Shown: positions 1-10,202, counted from the stretch's first letter. The stretch: DNA of 64,000 bases from Gigaspora rosea (GCA_003550325.1 QKWP01000078.1:55224-119223); one strand, 5' to 3'. Made by a program: numbers and translations. The notes: generated by a model not told the origin, from the sequence alone.

Positions 1-530
1 GAAACATGCCCAGTTACCTCATCACCATAGAGGGAAGTACAGTTGTTCACACAATACTGAATTCGAAATGTTAATCCTGGCCCCAAAGTTGCAGAAACCC
101 AGCTAGTTGCGGTAGCATGCAGGCTTGAGATACTTACCCAATATGGTAGAGGCAGCTGCATGACTTGAGATCGAACTCCCGAGAAGTACGCCAGTAGGGG
201 ATCTCAGATACACCAATCTGAAAGCACAATATGTCTACCTGGCAATGTACACCAAATTTGAAGTGATGATACTAGATAGTGTAGGTAAAATGGTGAACAT
301 TTGAATACCAATTGTTAATTGAAGAGGGACATACAAGCCAGGTCAGTCATATAAATAGGAATTTAGAATTTTAGCCATGGATAAATAGTTGTATAACCTA
401 AAATCCTAGTTCCAATATTTGTATATAATATGTATATATATACGGCAACACTATATATCAACTTACTTAAGTTTTAATAAAGTTTGGGGCAGGGCTACAC
501 CCAGGGTTCTCACTAATATAAAAAAAAAGA
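1..530 (+). mobile_element. Retroposon R1, copy 1 (3' half with A-tail)
   Basis: This is the 3' part of a dispersed retroposon I call R1, running off the left edge of the window. Read as given, it matches the reverse complement of about 18391-19060 and 44041-44690. Shared blocks include GCATGCAGGCTTGAGATAC near 117-135 and a conserved end CTACACCCAGGGTTCTCACT near 495-514, followed by an A-run at 520-528. The A-tail fixes the sense strand as plus. No reading frame of note is present. Family membership follows from the better-delimited copy at 18381-20604, which has a target-site duplication. Confidence 0.75.
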
Positions 531-650
531 TAATATTTGTATAATAAAGTCACTAAAAAACATTGAACAATGGGAGGCATTAATAAAATTTTTAGTATTA
601 GTCTAATTTGTAAATCAAAGATTTTGCTTATTTCATATAAATTATATTAG

Positions 651-1262
651 TATAGTCACCTCTCTTTAATTTGGCCCTCTATATACTGAATTCTTGATAA
701 TCTAAACTAAAACTATCAGAACTAATATTATATATATATTTTCTTTGGATATATTAAATTAACATAATAAATTTGCTATTTGGAATCTAAACACAAATTA
801 ATCTATATATAATCTTGTAATTAAATAAATTTATTTTGTATTATGATAAAACTTATTCTATATAATTAATTAAAACTAGTATTTTGATTCAGGTTAAATA
901 ATAGTAACTCAATAGATCAGATATTTAACCCAGATTATGATCTAGCACAACAGATTATAACCTGGATCAATAGGTCATATAGGCAATAAATAAAATTAAA
1001 ATAAATGCCAAAATTAGAAAAAATAGTATAAATAAGAGTTTTTTAAGTTTTTCTTTATTTTATACAATACTATTATAGTATATAGTAGATTATGTATCAA
1101 ATAGACTTATTTAATGCTTTTTTTTATTAGTTACTTTTTATATACTAAAATTCTATTAGTATTCAGTTTAGAAAGAAAAAATTTGTATTTTGGACTTTCT
1201 CTATACTAAACAAAATCTCTTGTGATAGCCTGTTCAGATTAGAGAAAACTAACTGTATTAGA
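651..1262. repeat. pogo/Tc1-like MITE ends, possibly one interrupted element
   Basis: A left end TAGTCACCTCTCTTTAATT near 653 and a right end TTCAGATTAGAGAAAACTAA near 1233-1252 correspond to the two ends of the compact elements at 18022-18202 and 29902-30107. Between them lies AT-rich sequence without coding signal. This may be one element swollen by later insertions, or two separate fragments. The family has terminal inverted repeats starting CAGTYAMCTCTTTCTAAT and TA-type flanks, which is typical of Tc1/mariner/pogo derivatives. Confidence 0.45.
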
Positions 1263-1667
1263 TTGTATTGTATACTATAAATAGTTAAAAAATAGTTATT
1301 TTGTATAGTTGCAAAAATAGAAACTTAAGAAATAAAATTTCAAAGGATCTATTACTCTAGGACTTCATAAAGCTAATCTGAATCCGAAAGTAGTATAATT
1401 AGTAATTTTGAGACTTGCATGAATTTAATTAAAATTCTAAAACAATAATTGTATGATCAATAAGTAAATAATTATATAATAATAGTAATATCAATAAAAA
1501 CTCTTTCTGATAATCCTTTGTAACAAAATTTCTACAAAAACTGAACTACAAAAAACTTTATAGTTAATATGTTTATACATTATAAAACTTCACCAAGCTA
1601 CTATCAGATACAAAAACTATTCACTAGATGTTTTGCAACTGAAATAGAGCTAAAAAAAACGGTTGTT
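1263..1667. other. No gene seen
   Basis: AT-rich sequence with scattered short ORFs only. I found no repeat boundary, RNA gene or coding similarity here. Confidence 0.5.
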
Positions 1668-2487
1668 GCTTGATTCTCTGAAAGTTAGTTAGGGGCGTGC
1701 CATTTATTACATGATACTTTTTGCTTAGTAGCTACTCCCATCCATGTATAGTGTGATCACTTTATCTAATTTTAATTTATTAATATAATATATAGACGTG
1801 ATCATTATCTTTGACTATGTATCCATAGTAAAAATCACATGATAAATGGCATACCTCTTACCTGCCAGCTCATTTTACCAACCCCATATCCCTGACAGAA
1901 TGTTTCATCTACAGCATTTTTTGTTGACAAAATCTTTCCTCAATATACTATGTTTTTCTATCTCACCTTTTCTTGACAGGACATATTTTTGAAAAGACAT
2001 TTTACTGACATAACGTATTTCAGAAAGAACATTTTTCTGACATGACATGTTTCTGACATTTTTTTCTGACAAGATCTTTTCCGATTAGAATTTTGTTTAA
2101 ATAGGTAGACTGATATATTTGTATTTATCACATCACATAATTAAGCACTTGGCCTAAATTAGGGTTAAGGTTAGGATTAGATTGGGTTAGGTGATAGTAT
2201 AATTTAGGCTGAGTTGATAGTACTAGTAAACAAATGACATAGTGCATGATTTTACGTAATGTAATGATCACTGGATTTATTGTTCTTGTCAGAAAAAGTG
2301 CATTCAATAAAACTTAGTATCAGAGAAAGTCAAATTAGAAATATGTCATATCAAGAAAAGGGGATGTCGAAAACATGGCATGTCGAAAAATGTTTCTGTC
2401 AACAAAAATGCTGTAGGTAAAACATTTTGTCAGGGATATAGAGTTGGTAAAATGAGCTAGTGGGTAACTAATTTTTAGAGAATTATA
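1668..2487. mobile_element. Foldback element with TGACA subrepeats
   Basis: Long imperfect terminal inverted repeats: the left arm (from TGATTCTCTGAAAGTTAGTT, interrupted by the MITE at 1692-1857, then CCAGCTCATTTTACCAAC onward) mirrors the right arm ending GTTGGTAAAATGAGCTAG...GGGTAAC. The arms carry many TGACA/TGTCA words spaced about 15-30 bp apart. The middle (2100-2240) contains GGGTTAAGGTTAGG-like sequence but no ORF. A related right arm is recognisable at 29560-29650. It resembles the Mutator-type foldbacks at 19061 and 40239 in style (CTGACA versus ACCGACA words), but I cannot show a target duplication here. Confidence 0.6.
1692..1857. mobile_element. PIF/Harbinger-like MITE nested in the foldback arm
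   Basis: A 166 bp element beginning GGGGCGTGCCATTTATTACA and ending TGATAAATGGCATACCTC, flanked on both sides by TTA. Three-base TWA target duplications with G-rich termini are the signature of PIF/Harbinger. The same inner sequence (TTAGTAGCTAC, GTGTGATCAC) recurs near the right-hand end at 17711 and the left-hand end at 2577. It interrupts the left arm of the foldback at 1668-2487, so it is the younger of the two. Confidence 0.7.
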
Positions 2488-2576
2488 CCAGAATAAAAAA
2501 AACTAGTAACTTTTAAAAGTTACTCTAGAGCTTTGTCAAGCTTTATAAATATAAAAATAAAGTAGAGACTTGGTTA

Positions 2577-3235
2577 GGGGCATGCCAGAAATTACGTAAT
2601 GTTTACTATAGATACATGGTCAGCAGGTGTGATCATATCTATATATAATATATATATAATTTATTAAATTACATACGGTATATATTATATATATTATATA
2701 TATTATTTAATATTAAGTAATCTTTGGTATACTGGTCCATTTTGGATGATTTTATTACCAAAATGATCATCTCAATAAGACAATTCTAACAAGCCCAAAT
2801 TCATTGAAATCCAATTACAGGATCACAAGATTGGTAAGGTTTTGTATTATTTTATATATGTTTTAAAATAAATTTTTAGATATATATATCAGATATATAA
2901 AATAAAACAAAATCTTAGTGATCTCATGACCCTGTAATTGGATTTCGATGATTTTAGCCTTGTTGGAATTGTCTCATTGAGATGATAATTTTGGCAGTAA
3001 AATTGTCCAAAATGGACCAGTAATCAAAGGTTCTTTAATATTAAATATTATATATATATTATTTAATATTAAGTAACCTTGATCTACTAGTTTGTTTTGG
3101 ATGATTTTACTACCAAAATGATCGTCTCAATGAAATGATTCCAACATGCCAAAAATCATTGAAATCCAATTATAGAGTCACAAGATCATTAAAATTTAAC
3201 CAGTATGATCATGTTTCTTGTATAATATAAAATGT
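2577..3235. mobile_element. PIF-like element left end plus palindromic repeats
   Basis: TTA followed by GGGGCATGCCAGAAATTACG marks a left terminus of the family at 1692. Downstream lies a nearly symmetrical block (about 2709-3055): each arm reads like ACTGGTCCATTTTGGATGAT, a short hairpin around CTCAATAAGAC, then AATCCAATTACAGGATC, and the two arms meet at about 2870. A second, left-half copy follows at 3055-3215. No right terminus with TTA was found, so the element is truncated or rearranged. Confidence 0.55.
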
Positions 3236-3690
3236 ATATAGGGATGGTTTACTTTCTTTTTTTGATATCACTTATTCTGATTTTTGCAAAAACCTTTTTT
3301 AGTAGGAGTAATGATTTTTATTTATTTTTTTTTGGAAAGAGTTAAAATTTTTACATACCAAATATGTAATATATATATAAATCACTGTTATGATGCATGA
3401 CTATATCACTAATTATAATCTAAATTTCAACATTATAATGTTAATGATGTTAATTTAAATTTTATATATCATATATATATAATATAATTTCATATACAAA
3501 TCACTCATTGTGATGCAAAATTGGCATCACTGATTATTTTAATTTAAATTTTATACCATTACAATACGTTTCTTGTGTAATATAAAATGTGGGAAGGATA
3601 GTTTCTGCAAACTTTTTTGATGTTTGCTATAATGATTTTTGAGAGTTATGGTAATTCTGATGACATGGATGCACAACACGTGCATGTTAA
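3236..3690. other. No gene seen; AT-rich repeats
   Basis: Contains two similar stretches (around 3215-3320 and 3555-3640) sharing TTTCTTGTRTAATATAAAAT and a following G-rich patch, so probably an old duplication. Nothing coding. Confidence 0.4.
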
Positions 3691-3730
3691 TGTATACTAG
3701 TGTTAGGGCCCGGGCGTTGCCGCAGGCTAG
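3691..3730 (+). mobile_element. Putative Helitron 3' terminus
   Basis: GTGTTAGGGCCCGGGCGTTG runs into CCGCAGGCTAG and then T. It is strikingly GC-rich inside AT-rich DNA. It can fold as a hairpin (GCCCG.GGC / GCC.G.CAGGC, one mismatch) and ends in CTAG before a T, which fits the Helitron rule of a hairpin, CTRR and insertion before T. A near-identical copy lies at 7507-7545. The hairpin abuts CTRR rather than lying 5-12 nt upstream, and no 5' TC end was identified, so the class is inferred. Confidence 0.45.
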
Positions 3731-3794
3731 TAGTCTTAATTATTCTTTATTATAGTTTTTAATTGTTTTTTATTTTAAATTTTAAAGCTATTAT

Positions 3795-4235
3795 ATTAAA
3801 GGTAGATATATTAAAACTCACTCCCAAAGCTCAACATAATGAAAACTAACCATAATTCTAATTTTTAAAACTCAGTTATTTTTAGGCCTCATAATTATTA
3901 GTTTAAAGTAATATATATTAAAACCCTATCCCAAAGCTCAACATAATAAAAATTGACCCTAACACTAATCTAAAGGCCTCACAGTTATTTTTAGATCTCA
4001 TCATTATTAGTTTAAAGTTATATATAATAAAACTTTTTCCAAAACTCAATATAATGAACTGATCCTAATTCTAACCTTTAGGCCTTATAACTATTTTAGG
4101 CTTATTATTATTAGATTAAAGTTATACATATTAAAAACCTCCCAAAACTCAATATAATTAAACTGACTCTAACTCTAATCTATAGGCCTCATGATTAATT
4201 TAGGTTTTATGATTATTAGATTAAAGGTATATATT
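3795..4235. repeat. Tandem repeat, about 112 bp x 4
   Basis: Four diverged units, each containing AAAGCTCAACATAATGAAAA or a close variant, then YTAACYCTAATCT, then AGGCCTCATAATTATTAG followed by TTTAAAGTWATATAT. Units begin near 3800, 3905, 4012 and 4120. Function unknown; no ORF. Confidence 0.7.
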
Positions 4236-4429
4236 TTATTTTATTAATTATTAATATAAATTAATTAAAATAATAAAACTATTTATAGCTATATATAAAT
4301 TAATTAAATAATATAATAAGGCGATACAAATAAAATTTACTGGTTTACATAACATTTAAAAAATTTTTAGACCTGGCTGCCCAGAGGTTTTTTTATATAT
4401 GTAAAATTTTTTATAATACTGTAATAGCC

Positions 4430-4545
4430 AAATTAGTCAAAATCGAGTAAAATTCGATTTTTGAGTTTTTGATTTCAATCAAAATCTATTTTTAGTACAG
4501 TATTAAAAATAGATTTTGATCAAAAACTCGAAAATCAAGTTTAGA
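4430..4545. repeat. Palindrome inside the 4320-6431 element
   Basis: The left arm GATTTTTGAGTTTTTGAT (4458-4475) and AATCAAAATCTATTTTTA (4477-4494) are mirrored by TAAAAATAGATTTTGATCAA and AAACTCGAAAATC (to about 4538). No coding potential. Confidence 0.65.
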
Positions 4546-4707
4546 TTAAACTACCTGCTATAAGAATTTTAATTTGTATGGGTATATATACTCATGCAAA
4601 TAAAGTACAATTTTAAAATTATTGAATAGATTTGTGTATATACAGCAGAGTGACTTGATAAAAGTAAAATTTTAAACAGAACTTTTGTGCTTAAATTGTT
4701 CTATAAA

Positions 4708-5016
4708 TTAAATAATTATTATAGAGAATTTATAAAAGAAGTAATCTTTATTAAATCTTTTTAGTATATCGCTTGTGATTTTAATACCTTTAATATGAAT
4801 TTCTTTTAATGAGTAGTTAAATGCATATTGTGATATCAGACTTAATGATTCAAAATTTTTGGTATATCTGAAGATAAAGTTACAGGAAATTATATCCTTA
4901 TTATAGATTATGCACAAACAATTTGGTAGTTTTGTGTCAAAACTTTCATACTATTTTGAAAATAGATTGGTAATTAAATCTATTGAAATGTATTGCATTA
5001 GATCCTTAGGTAATTC
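4708..5016 (-). pseudogene. F-box-like gene fragment
   Basis: Read on the minus strand from 5016, one frame gives an F-box-like start (LPKDLMQYISIDL), a TAG about 15 codons later, then about 75 clean codons with an LRR-like segment (SLKEIHIKGIKITSDIL). F-box/LRR genes are abundant in Glomeromycotina, and F-box proteins select substrates for SCF ubiquitin ligases. The assignment rests on the LPxxL-x-x-I-x-x-x-L pattern and the LRR-like rhythm only. There is no intact start codon, an internal stop breaks it, and it is short, so it is a broken fragment inside the transposon. Confidence 0.35.
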
Positions 5017-5214
5017 ATTCTACAGAAATCGATTCTTATTAACAAACATTATTAAAAATATTGAAGTCTCGTTTATTTGAAGAGCAAAATAGCAGCTCTT
5101 TTATACTTTTGGAATACAATATAAGAAAATAATTCGTATATCTATACTATTTCATGATCATATATTCATCAGGATTTACATAATAGAAATATATTGTTAA
5201 ATAGCAAAATGCAT

Positions 5215-5365
5215 TTATCGCACGGGTCTTAAGTGACAACCTGTGCTTTTTTCATTTACTTATTGGCACGGAATTGTTACCGTGCAATAAGATAGTTATT
5301 ATATGGATATATTGAATAACACAGGTTCATATTTAAATCCCACAGAATATGAACCCGTGAAATCC
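5215..5365. repeat. Cluster of three hairpins
   Basis: Three successive inverted repeats: GCACGGGT...ACCTGTGC (5220-5246), TTATTGGCACGG...CCGTGCAATAA (about 5260-5289), and CACAGGTTCATAT...ATATGAACCCGTG (about 5320-5360). All sit between the two gene fragments of the 4320-6431 element. They could be relics of a smaller inserted palindromic element. No A-tail or RNA-gene promoter is visible. Confidence 0.55.
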
Positions 5366-5451
5366 ATGTGTAACTGAGTATTCACTACAACCTATACAAT
5401 AACTATAAAATATTGCTGATTTTAACCAATATTGCATTGAATTTTACGATA

Positions 5452-5600
5452 GTTCCACCAGAAGTTTTGATCAACTATGGCATCAGATATTTATTCATTT
5501 GGTATCATGATGTGAGAAATCTTATATGGAAATGCTGTATCGTACAATCAAAAATTCATTAGAAAAAAACTTATTTATATCAATTTTTGTACAGATACAA
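5452..5600 (+). pseudogene. Protein kinase fragment (subdomains VIII-IX)
   Basis: VPPEVLINYG at 5452 matches the APE motif region of protein kinases. After a frameshift near 5475, TMASDIYSFGIMM-stop-EILYGN continues as subdomain IX (consensus ASDIYSFGIIMWEI), with the usual Trp codon TGG now TGA at 5512-5514. Kinases with this wording are a greatly expanded family in arbuscular mycorrhizal fungi. The catalytic loop and ATP-binding part are absent, so this is a non-functional fragment. It lies within the PIF-like element 4320-6431, probably captured there. Confidence 0.6.
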
Positions 5601-5630
5601 AAATTGAAATAAAACAGGCATTTCAGATAG

Positions 5631-5798
5631 CTTTTTGGTGATTTCACGTGTGTTGATGAACTTACTTCCATCTTTGAACATGATTTGGATTCATTAAGTT
5701 CTAATAAAAAGCTTTTATCATTTTCAATTTCTCAAAAATCACAAAGAGATGAACATTTCTCTGAATTTTTATCCCAACATTTTCTTATAAGAAAATAA
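5631..5798 (+). pseudogene. Short open frame after the kinase fragment
   Basis: An open frame of 55 codons without ATG: LFGDFTCVDELTSIFEHDLD, then SLSSNKKLLSFSISQKSQRD, ending with TAA at 5796. Its composition (Ser/Lys/Glu-rich, few AT-driven Ile/Asn runs) looks more like real coding sequence than its surroundings. It may be another part of the captured kinase gene or a separate host fragment. I do not recognise it. Confidence 0.3.
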
Positions 5799-6431
5799 GG
5801 GCTTTAAAATTTATCTAAGAATGCCTGAACTTTGTTACTTTTGATGAATCAGCTTAAAATAATATTTTAGCAAGCATGGAAAAAATTTTTTAATCTCCCG
5901 CATTAAGTAGTTGCAAAAAAAAAAACAAAAACTTATACTAATTTGCTATAGAGTCACCTACACTAAATTCTATTCTAATATTTTGATATAATATTTCACT
6001 AGCTCATTGCATTTGGCTGACGTGCTTTTTGTTTAGTATAGATAACTTTCATTTCTATTTTTGTAAAATTCATAAATGTTAGGCACGTCAACGTGTTAGG
6101 CTTAGTCATACCATTATTGAAAAGCGCATAGCATGTTAAACACACTATTAAATTCAAATGTATATAAACAACATTCGGTTTTACTTAAGAAAATAAAGGA
6201 AGTAAGCTAGTGTAATGCTGAGGAGACCTTTATTCAAGCAAACCAGAAGCTTATCTTTCTAGTAATTATTAAGAGTTAAATCGGTTAAATATAAATGATG
6301 TTCTTTACATGTTATAATAAAGCATTATTTGATTGGCTATTTACCTACTGCAGCATAAAAAAATATTTTTGAATTTTGCAATTTTCTGACCCGACCAAAT
6401 ATGAAAACCAGTAAATTTTATTTGTGTCGCC

Positions 6432-7305
6432 TAATAATGATTTTTTTTATTAATTCATTTTAAGAAAGTCTCAAAATTATATGGATGAACTCTCATTTAG
6501 AAGGGTATTTTTTCTCATGATTATTATTTACATACAGTCGTATGCAGTACGCATCATAATAATGTAATAGCATAGTTATGTAAAAGTATTATCATAATTA
6601 GGGTAGCTGCGCAGCATGTGATATGGTGCAGGACCAGCATGATCACGTGGGTTAAGTTCAAAATATATGTTAATATTTGTCAATAATTTTTTAAGTTTAC
6701 TATAACTTTTTATTCGTATCACATTTTAAAAAGACACTGGCTCATTTAGTGCAAATAAAAATAAATTAATTAAAGGCAGACCATTAGTTTGAGTGCTTCA
6801 ATTATAACATGCTTTATTTATTCTTGTTCAATCAGGTAACTATTAACACCGAAAAAACAGATTCATTCTCCATTAATCACAGATTCGATATCAAAATATG
6901 TTACAGATTTCCATAGTAACTACTATTATAAATTTTGAATGCTCTAAAATGACGTAATGCACAGGTAACCAATTAAAACATTTAAACAGAAGAACTATAA
7001 ATTTAGATGGAAATTTTTAATTAATAGAAATTTTATAATTAATAATGTCATGTTTGCATAATATTGCATAATCGACTTATGACGTTCAGTATATGTAAAA
7101 ATATTGACTCCTTCCAAAAATGAATAAATGAAAACCATTACTTCTACTAAAAAAGAATTCTGTGAAAATTAGCATAGGCCACGCCCAAAAAACGATACCT
7201 CACACATTTCATGTGATCATACTGGTATATTGTAATTGTGAATAAATGAAAATCATTATTCCAACCCAAAAGGATTTTTCAAAAATCAATGTAGTGCATC
7301 AAATT
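6432..7305. other. No gene seen
   Basis: AT-rich. Around 6603-6650 is GTAGCTGCGCAGCATGTGAT, a word that recurs inverted near 16625-16672 (CATCACGCACTGCACAGCTA), so a short dispersed repeat is present. Around 7120-7260 two similar segments (AAAACCATTACTTCTACT and AAAATCATTATTCCAACC) look like an old duplication upstream of the Helitron-like end. Confidence 0.45.
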
Positions 7306-7309
7306 TTGT

Positions 7310-7500
7310 TTATTTCTGATCAGCATGTAAAATTATTGATGAAAATAACCGCGTGCACAAATTCGCACGCGTTTGGAATCTATATCAGGCTGATCCAGAA
7401 TTGACGAAAATAAATAAACGCGTGCACAAATTTTGTTTATTTCGGATCAGCCTGAAAAAAAGCATGACATAACATCAAATAGTGACGAACAACTGTGCTA
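7310..7500. repeat. Direct repeat, left copy (about 190 bp)
   Basis: Matches 7862-8055: shared landmarks are GATCAGCATGTAAAATTATT, TTCGCACGCGTT, AAATAAACGCGTGCACAAAT, and the ending AGCATGACATAACATCAAAT. Each copy internally repeats the GCGTGCACAAATT word twice. The two copies flank the Helitron-like end and the 21 bp minisatellite. Confidence 0.75.
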
Positions 7501-7506
7501 TAATGT

Positions 7507-7545
7507 ATTGACTAGTGTTAGGGCCCGGGCGTTGCCGCGGGCTAA
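7507..7545 (+). mobile_element. Putative Helitron 3' terminus, copy 2
   Basis: Same sequence as 3691-3730 but with a better hairpin: GCCCG/CGGGC plus inner GGC/GCC around a GTT loop, ending GGGCTAA before T. CTAA again satisfies CTRR. It lies between a 190 bp direct repeat and a minisatellite. Class inferred. Confidence 0.45.
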
Positions 7546-7564
7546 TGGTATTAATGTTTTTATC

Positions 7565-7800
7565 TGGGTTCAAAATGAACCCAATCATGGTTCAAAATGA
7601 ACCCGATCATGGTTCAAATGAACCTGATCATGGTTCAAATGAACGCGATCATGGTTCAAATAAACCTGATCATGGTTCAAATAAACCCGATCATGGTTCA
7701 AATGAACCCGATCTTGGTTCATGTGAACCCGATCTTGGTTCAAATGAACCCGATTTTGGTTCATGTGAACCCGATCTGACCCGGTATGGCAGAGTATGAA
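7565..7800. repeat. 21 bp minisatellite, about 10 copies
   Basis: Unit GAACCCGATCATGGTTCAAAT, with variants in the centre (GATCATGG, GATCTTGG, GATTTTGG) and linker (AAAT, ATGT, AAATAA). Each unit is partly self-complementary (TGAACC...GGTTCA), so the array can form serial hairpins. Because 21 is a multiple of three, open frames run through it in more than one frame; these are by-products of the repeat. Confidence 0.9.
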
Positions 7801-7861
7801 TTTTTGTATAACCCACCAAGGTTCATGAACCCGATCCCGCCAAAAATAAACATGTGCACAA

Positions 7862-8055
7862 ATTTTGTTTATTTCTGATCAGCCCATAAAATTATTGACG
7901 AAAATAAATGCGTGTACAAATTCACACGCGTTCAGAATCTATGTCGGGCTGATCCGGAATTGACGAAAATAAATAAACGCGTGCACAAATTTTGTTTATT
8001 CCGAATCAGCCTGAAAAAAAAGCATGGCATAACCTCAAATAGTGATGGACAACTG
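7862..8055. repeat. Direct repeat, right copy (about 190 bp)
   Basis: Second copy of 7310-7500, same orientation, with a few substitutions. Confidence 0.75.
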
Positions 8056-9410
8056 CGCCTTAGATGTATGAGATTGAATATTGGTGAGAGAAATATATTT
8101 GTAATTGTGCGTAAATATATTGTGGTCGGTGGATACTGGTCTTATTACAGTATTATGTACTTGTCTAAAATGACATTTATATGTTGTAATTGAATAATAG
8201 TATGGAATACTTTTTTTGAAATTATGCCTGCTTAGTATTGCTAATTAATGCAGTATGATCTGATTTTGAAATATAATCTTATATTCGGTATATTCTAAAA
8301 AACTATAATCAGACTATAAGAAAATTTTAAAATATGAAAAGTTAGTACAATTAATTCATCATAGTAATTGATCTATTACTATTATTTTTTAAAAAATCGA
8401 CTCCTGTTTGTTACATGCAATTTGTATTTTTGAGATTTAAAAATCGACTTCTATTCGTCATGCGTACTTCGTATCTTTGAAATTAGATTGCAATGTTAAT
8501 AACATGTATTATTGAGTTACTGTATATTGCAGACTAGTTAGGTTTATAAAGTAAATCCTAATAGAATCTATTATAATTTAATGTGAATTAACTCAACCCT
8601 AACCGCATATTGGAATTATTAGAAGTTTTGCATGAGAAATTTTACAGTAATTCTTGGTAGAAGTTATAATAATTTTATTGCAAACTCAATATATTATATG
8701 CCAAGTAAGTTTGTAACAGAATTTTTTATAGTAATTTACAATAGAAATTGTAATAATTCTAATACATACTAATTCACCTTTTCAAGATTACCAATATAAA
8801 CTCCAATAGCTTATCTAGTTGCACATTGTGAGAGTGGTGGATATCGAGTATATGGCTAAAAACCACTAACAACACTACTATCTAATCAAACCAGTGTCCT
8901 TTAATTGTCAAGATTCTTGAATTGGTAGGCAAAAAGGACATGGTCAGGTATTGAGGCTCTTTTAGGGTCTTGCTGCAGTGTAGTTAAATAAAGTCAAGTA
9001 TTTCTGGGATTTCTTGAAATAGCTCTTCTGCTAGTCGTTAGAATTTCATTCTATTTATATAATTCTTCTTTATTCTAGTCACAATGGTTGAAAGGTTCTA
9101 ATGCTATTATTAATAATCATTATATAATCAAGGGTGAAATTAGATGATGCGAGTAATTGATCTAATAATGGAATGGATTAATTGTTTAATAAAATCAGGT
9201 AATCAAAGAGTTAATCGATTTATGTTTTTATATAAAAGCTGATTAATTCGATCATTCTTTCTTTAACTGGGTTAGATTAATAATTTCAAATTAATGATGT
9301 AACTAATCAAATTTTTTAAACAATTTTTTTTTTAATTTCACTTTTGTTGAATTTTATTGTTTTATCAGACTTTACTTTCATCCAGTTCCAAACAACTCTT
9401 ACACTTCAAG
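8056..9410. other. No gene seen
   Basis: AT-rich intergenic sequence. The stretch around 8800-9060 is slightly less AT-rich but I recognise no protein or RNA in any frame. Confidence 0.4.
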
Positions 9411-9706
9411 AAAACTATATTTCATGACTCTCACTTTATTGACAAGCTTATTTTGCAGTTAATTAATTTACAAACATGTTCGTTTTTGTAAACAAAATAT
9501 ATTTTTACTAATAGTTCATTTTCAATGTAATTCTAGTTATTAATATAAAGTTTGAAAATATTTTTATGTTATTAGTGAAATATGCTGTTTACAAGATAAA
9601 ATTTGTCTGTAAATTGACTGTAATATAAATCTATCAGTAAAATGAGTGTCAATAAAATGTGGAGTCTTTGAAATGATTGTTGGTAAAAGCATTGCCACCT
9701 GGATGG
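9411..9706. repeat. Degenerate Mutator-type foldback relic
   Basis: ATTGACAAGCTTATTTTGCAG near 9440 and, toward the right, ATGAGTGTCAATAAAATGTG then TGATTGTTGGTAAAAGCA and TTGCCACCT. The right end closely follows the end of the foldbacks at 19061-19974 and 40239-41311 (GTTGGCAATTTGATTGCCACC). No target duplication is evident. Confidence 0.4.
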
Positions 9707-9944
9707 AAGAGTAATGACTTTATATCAATTTGTTGTTTTAACTCTTAAGGTTTTTATGGTATGATCTTAAGGTAACTTGTTAGATACAAGAATTTCTGGT
9801 TAATATTGTGATTACATATGATTGTTAAATTAAAAACTATATATAACTAGGACACATAAAGTTAATTTTTTATTTTGCACAAAAAAATTTTTTTTTAAAT
9901 ACCAAAAGTGCCAATTTATGAACACATTCGCATCGAATTTTGTA

Positions 9945-10202
9945 TATATGGAGGGTGTCAATAGAAATCAGGCAAATTGTTTCTAAGTAAATTTTTTTTA
10001 AACTTTAGATTAAACTATCTTAGCAACTACTAAACCAATCTTGATAAAAATTTTTTTATTTTAATTCTATGTAGTTATAGAATTAAAATAAAAAAATTTT
10101 TATCAAGATTGGTTTAATAGTTGTTAAGATATTTTAATCTAAAGTTTAAAAAAAAATTACTAAAAATGATTTGCCTGGTTTCTATTGACACCCCCATATA
10201 TT
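9945..10202. mobile_element. Palindromic MITE, about 250 bp
   Basis: Almost perfectly symmetrical: GGGTGTCAATAGAAATCAGG on the left and CCTGGTTTCTATTGACACCC on the right, with long arms meeting at about 10073 (AATTCTATGTAGTTATAGAATT). Flanks are TATATG/CATATA, compatible with a TA target. No ORF. Confidence 0.8.

Larger units (their letters stand above)
4320..6431. mobile_element. PIF/Harbinger-like element carrying gene fragments
   Basis: The ends are inverted repeats of 27 bp with one mismatch, starting GGCGAYACAAATAAAATTTA at 4320 and mirrored at 6431. Both sides are flanked by TAA (4317-4319 and 6432-6434), a TWA target duplication as in PIF/Harbinger. The 2112 bp interior has no transposase ORF. 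It holds, in order, a palindrome (4430-4545), a minus-strand F-box-like fragment (4708-5016), a hairpin cluster (5215-5365), a plus-strand kinase fragment (5452-5600) and a short open frame (5631-5798). This looks like a non-autonomous element that has picked up host gene pieces. Confidence 0.65.

Noticed and set aside
142..180. Possible tRNA-type A and B boxes in R1 copy 1 (TGGTAGAGGCAG and GATCGAACTCC)
   Set aside because: The boxes are only about 15 nt apart, too close for pol III, and lie in the 3' half of the element.
7515..7799. Repeat protein with GSNEPDH motifs
   Set aside because: Translation of the 21 bp minisatellite; two frames are equally open and nothing supports expression.
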